From Tannerellaceae bacterium (GTDB lineage Bacteria; Bacteroidota; Bacteroidia; Bacteroidales; Tannerellaceae): a DNA stretch of 34,843 nucleotides. The stretch lies in contig JAITRG010000118.1 in assembly GCA_031288515.1 (NCBI GenBank), positions 1 to 34,843 on the forward strand, written 5' to 3'. A program made the position numbers and the translations under genes. Below the pieces are notes generated by a model, which was not told where the DNA came from, searched no databases, and was given only the letters and a program-made list of their open reading frames with translations. Shown piece after piece: positions 34,690 to 34,843 of this stretch (the stretch's first letter is position 1; each line of letters starts with the position of its first letter).

Positions 34690-34843
34690 ATGAAAGCGAT
34701 TGATTTATTTGCAGGTTGCGGGGGACTCTCGTTAGGATTTCAAAAGGCAGGTATCGATATAACGGGCGCGTTTGAATATTGGAAACCCGCTATTGAAATT
34801 TACAAAGCAAATTTCAACCATCCTGTATTCGAAACAGATTTGT
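34690..34843 (+). CDS. C5-cytosine DNA methyltransferase, N-terminal part
   Basis: The first 51 codons of a gene cut by the window end. MKAIDLFAGCGGLSLGFQKAGI contains motif I (DLFAGCGGLSLGF), the S-adenosylmethionine-binding loop of C5-cytosine methyltransferases; the acidic residue of motif II is probably in GAFEYWKPAIEIY. The catalytic PC motif and the target-recognition domain lie beyond the window. It starts 2 bases after the HindVP-like gene and would protect host DNA from that enzyme, as M.HindV does for HindV. Confidence 0.93.
   Translation, partial: MKAIDLFAGCGGLSLGFQKAGIDITGAFEYWKPAIEIYKANFNHPVFETDL

Overview
The window looks like a chromosomal segment of a Bacteroidales bacterium, probably near Parabacteroides, Tannerella or Dysgonomonas. 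The reasons are a SusC/SusD pair, an S46 dipeptidyl-peptidase, a BtuB/BtuG-type vitamin B12 locus, a DUF6261-like gene and several Bacteroidetes-type -7 boxes (TAnnTTTG). No rRNA, tRNA or CRISPR array was seen. The species is not identified.

Left part (1-9.8 kb): a small membrane protein and a lipoprotein with a C-terminal membrane anchor. Then, on the minus strand, comes a five-gene efflux operon (ABC ATPase, two MacB-like permeases, HlyD-type adaptor, TolC-type channel), with a palindromic operator candidate at its promoter. An SPFH/ribbon-helix-helix pair and a DUF1097 membrane protein follow, separated by a foldback repeat.

Middle part (9.8-19.6 kb): on the minus strand ruvB, a polysaccharide flippase and a DPP7-type peptidase sit in a row. 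On the plus strand a two-gene ABC transporter follows. Next is an 849-bp gene-free stretch holding the most unusual structure of the window: ten 22-bp units in two inverted sets of five, inside a larger element with imperfect inverted ends. After it come a double GNAT acetyltransferase, a single GNAT and an AraC-type regulator.

Right part (19.8-32.3 kb): a susC/susD nutrient-uptake pair, probably controlled by the AraC regulator, then a ROK sugar kinase and a zinc-ribbon Nudix hydrolase. A GC-rich block and a cobalamin riboswitch precede a TonB receptor, a surface lipoprotein with a BtuG-like propeller and a BtuF-like binding protein. Together these form a B12 capture and uptake operon that lacks the inner-membrane BtuCD within the window.

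Right end (32.3-34.8 kb): two terminators, a frameshifted DUF6261-like gene, 48-bp tandem repeats and a G10 tract. The last feature is an AT-richer type II restriction-modification system: a HindVP-family endonuclease followed by a C5-cytosine methyltransferase cut by the window end.
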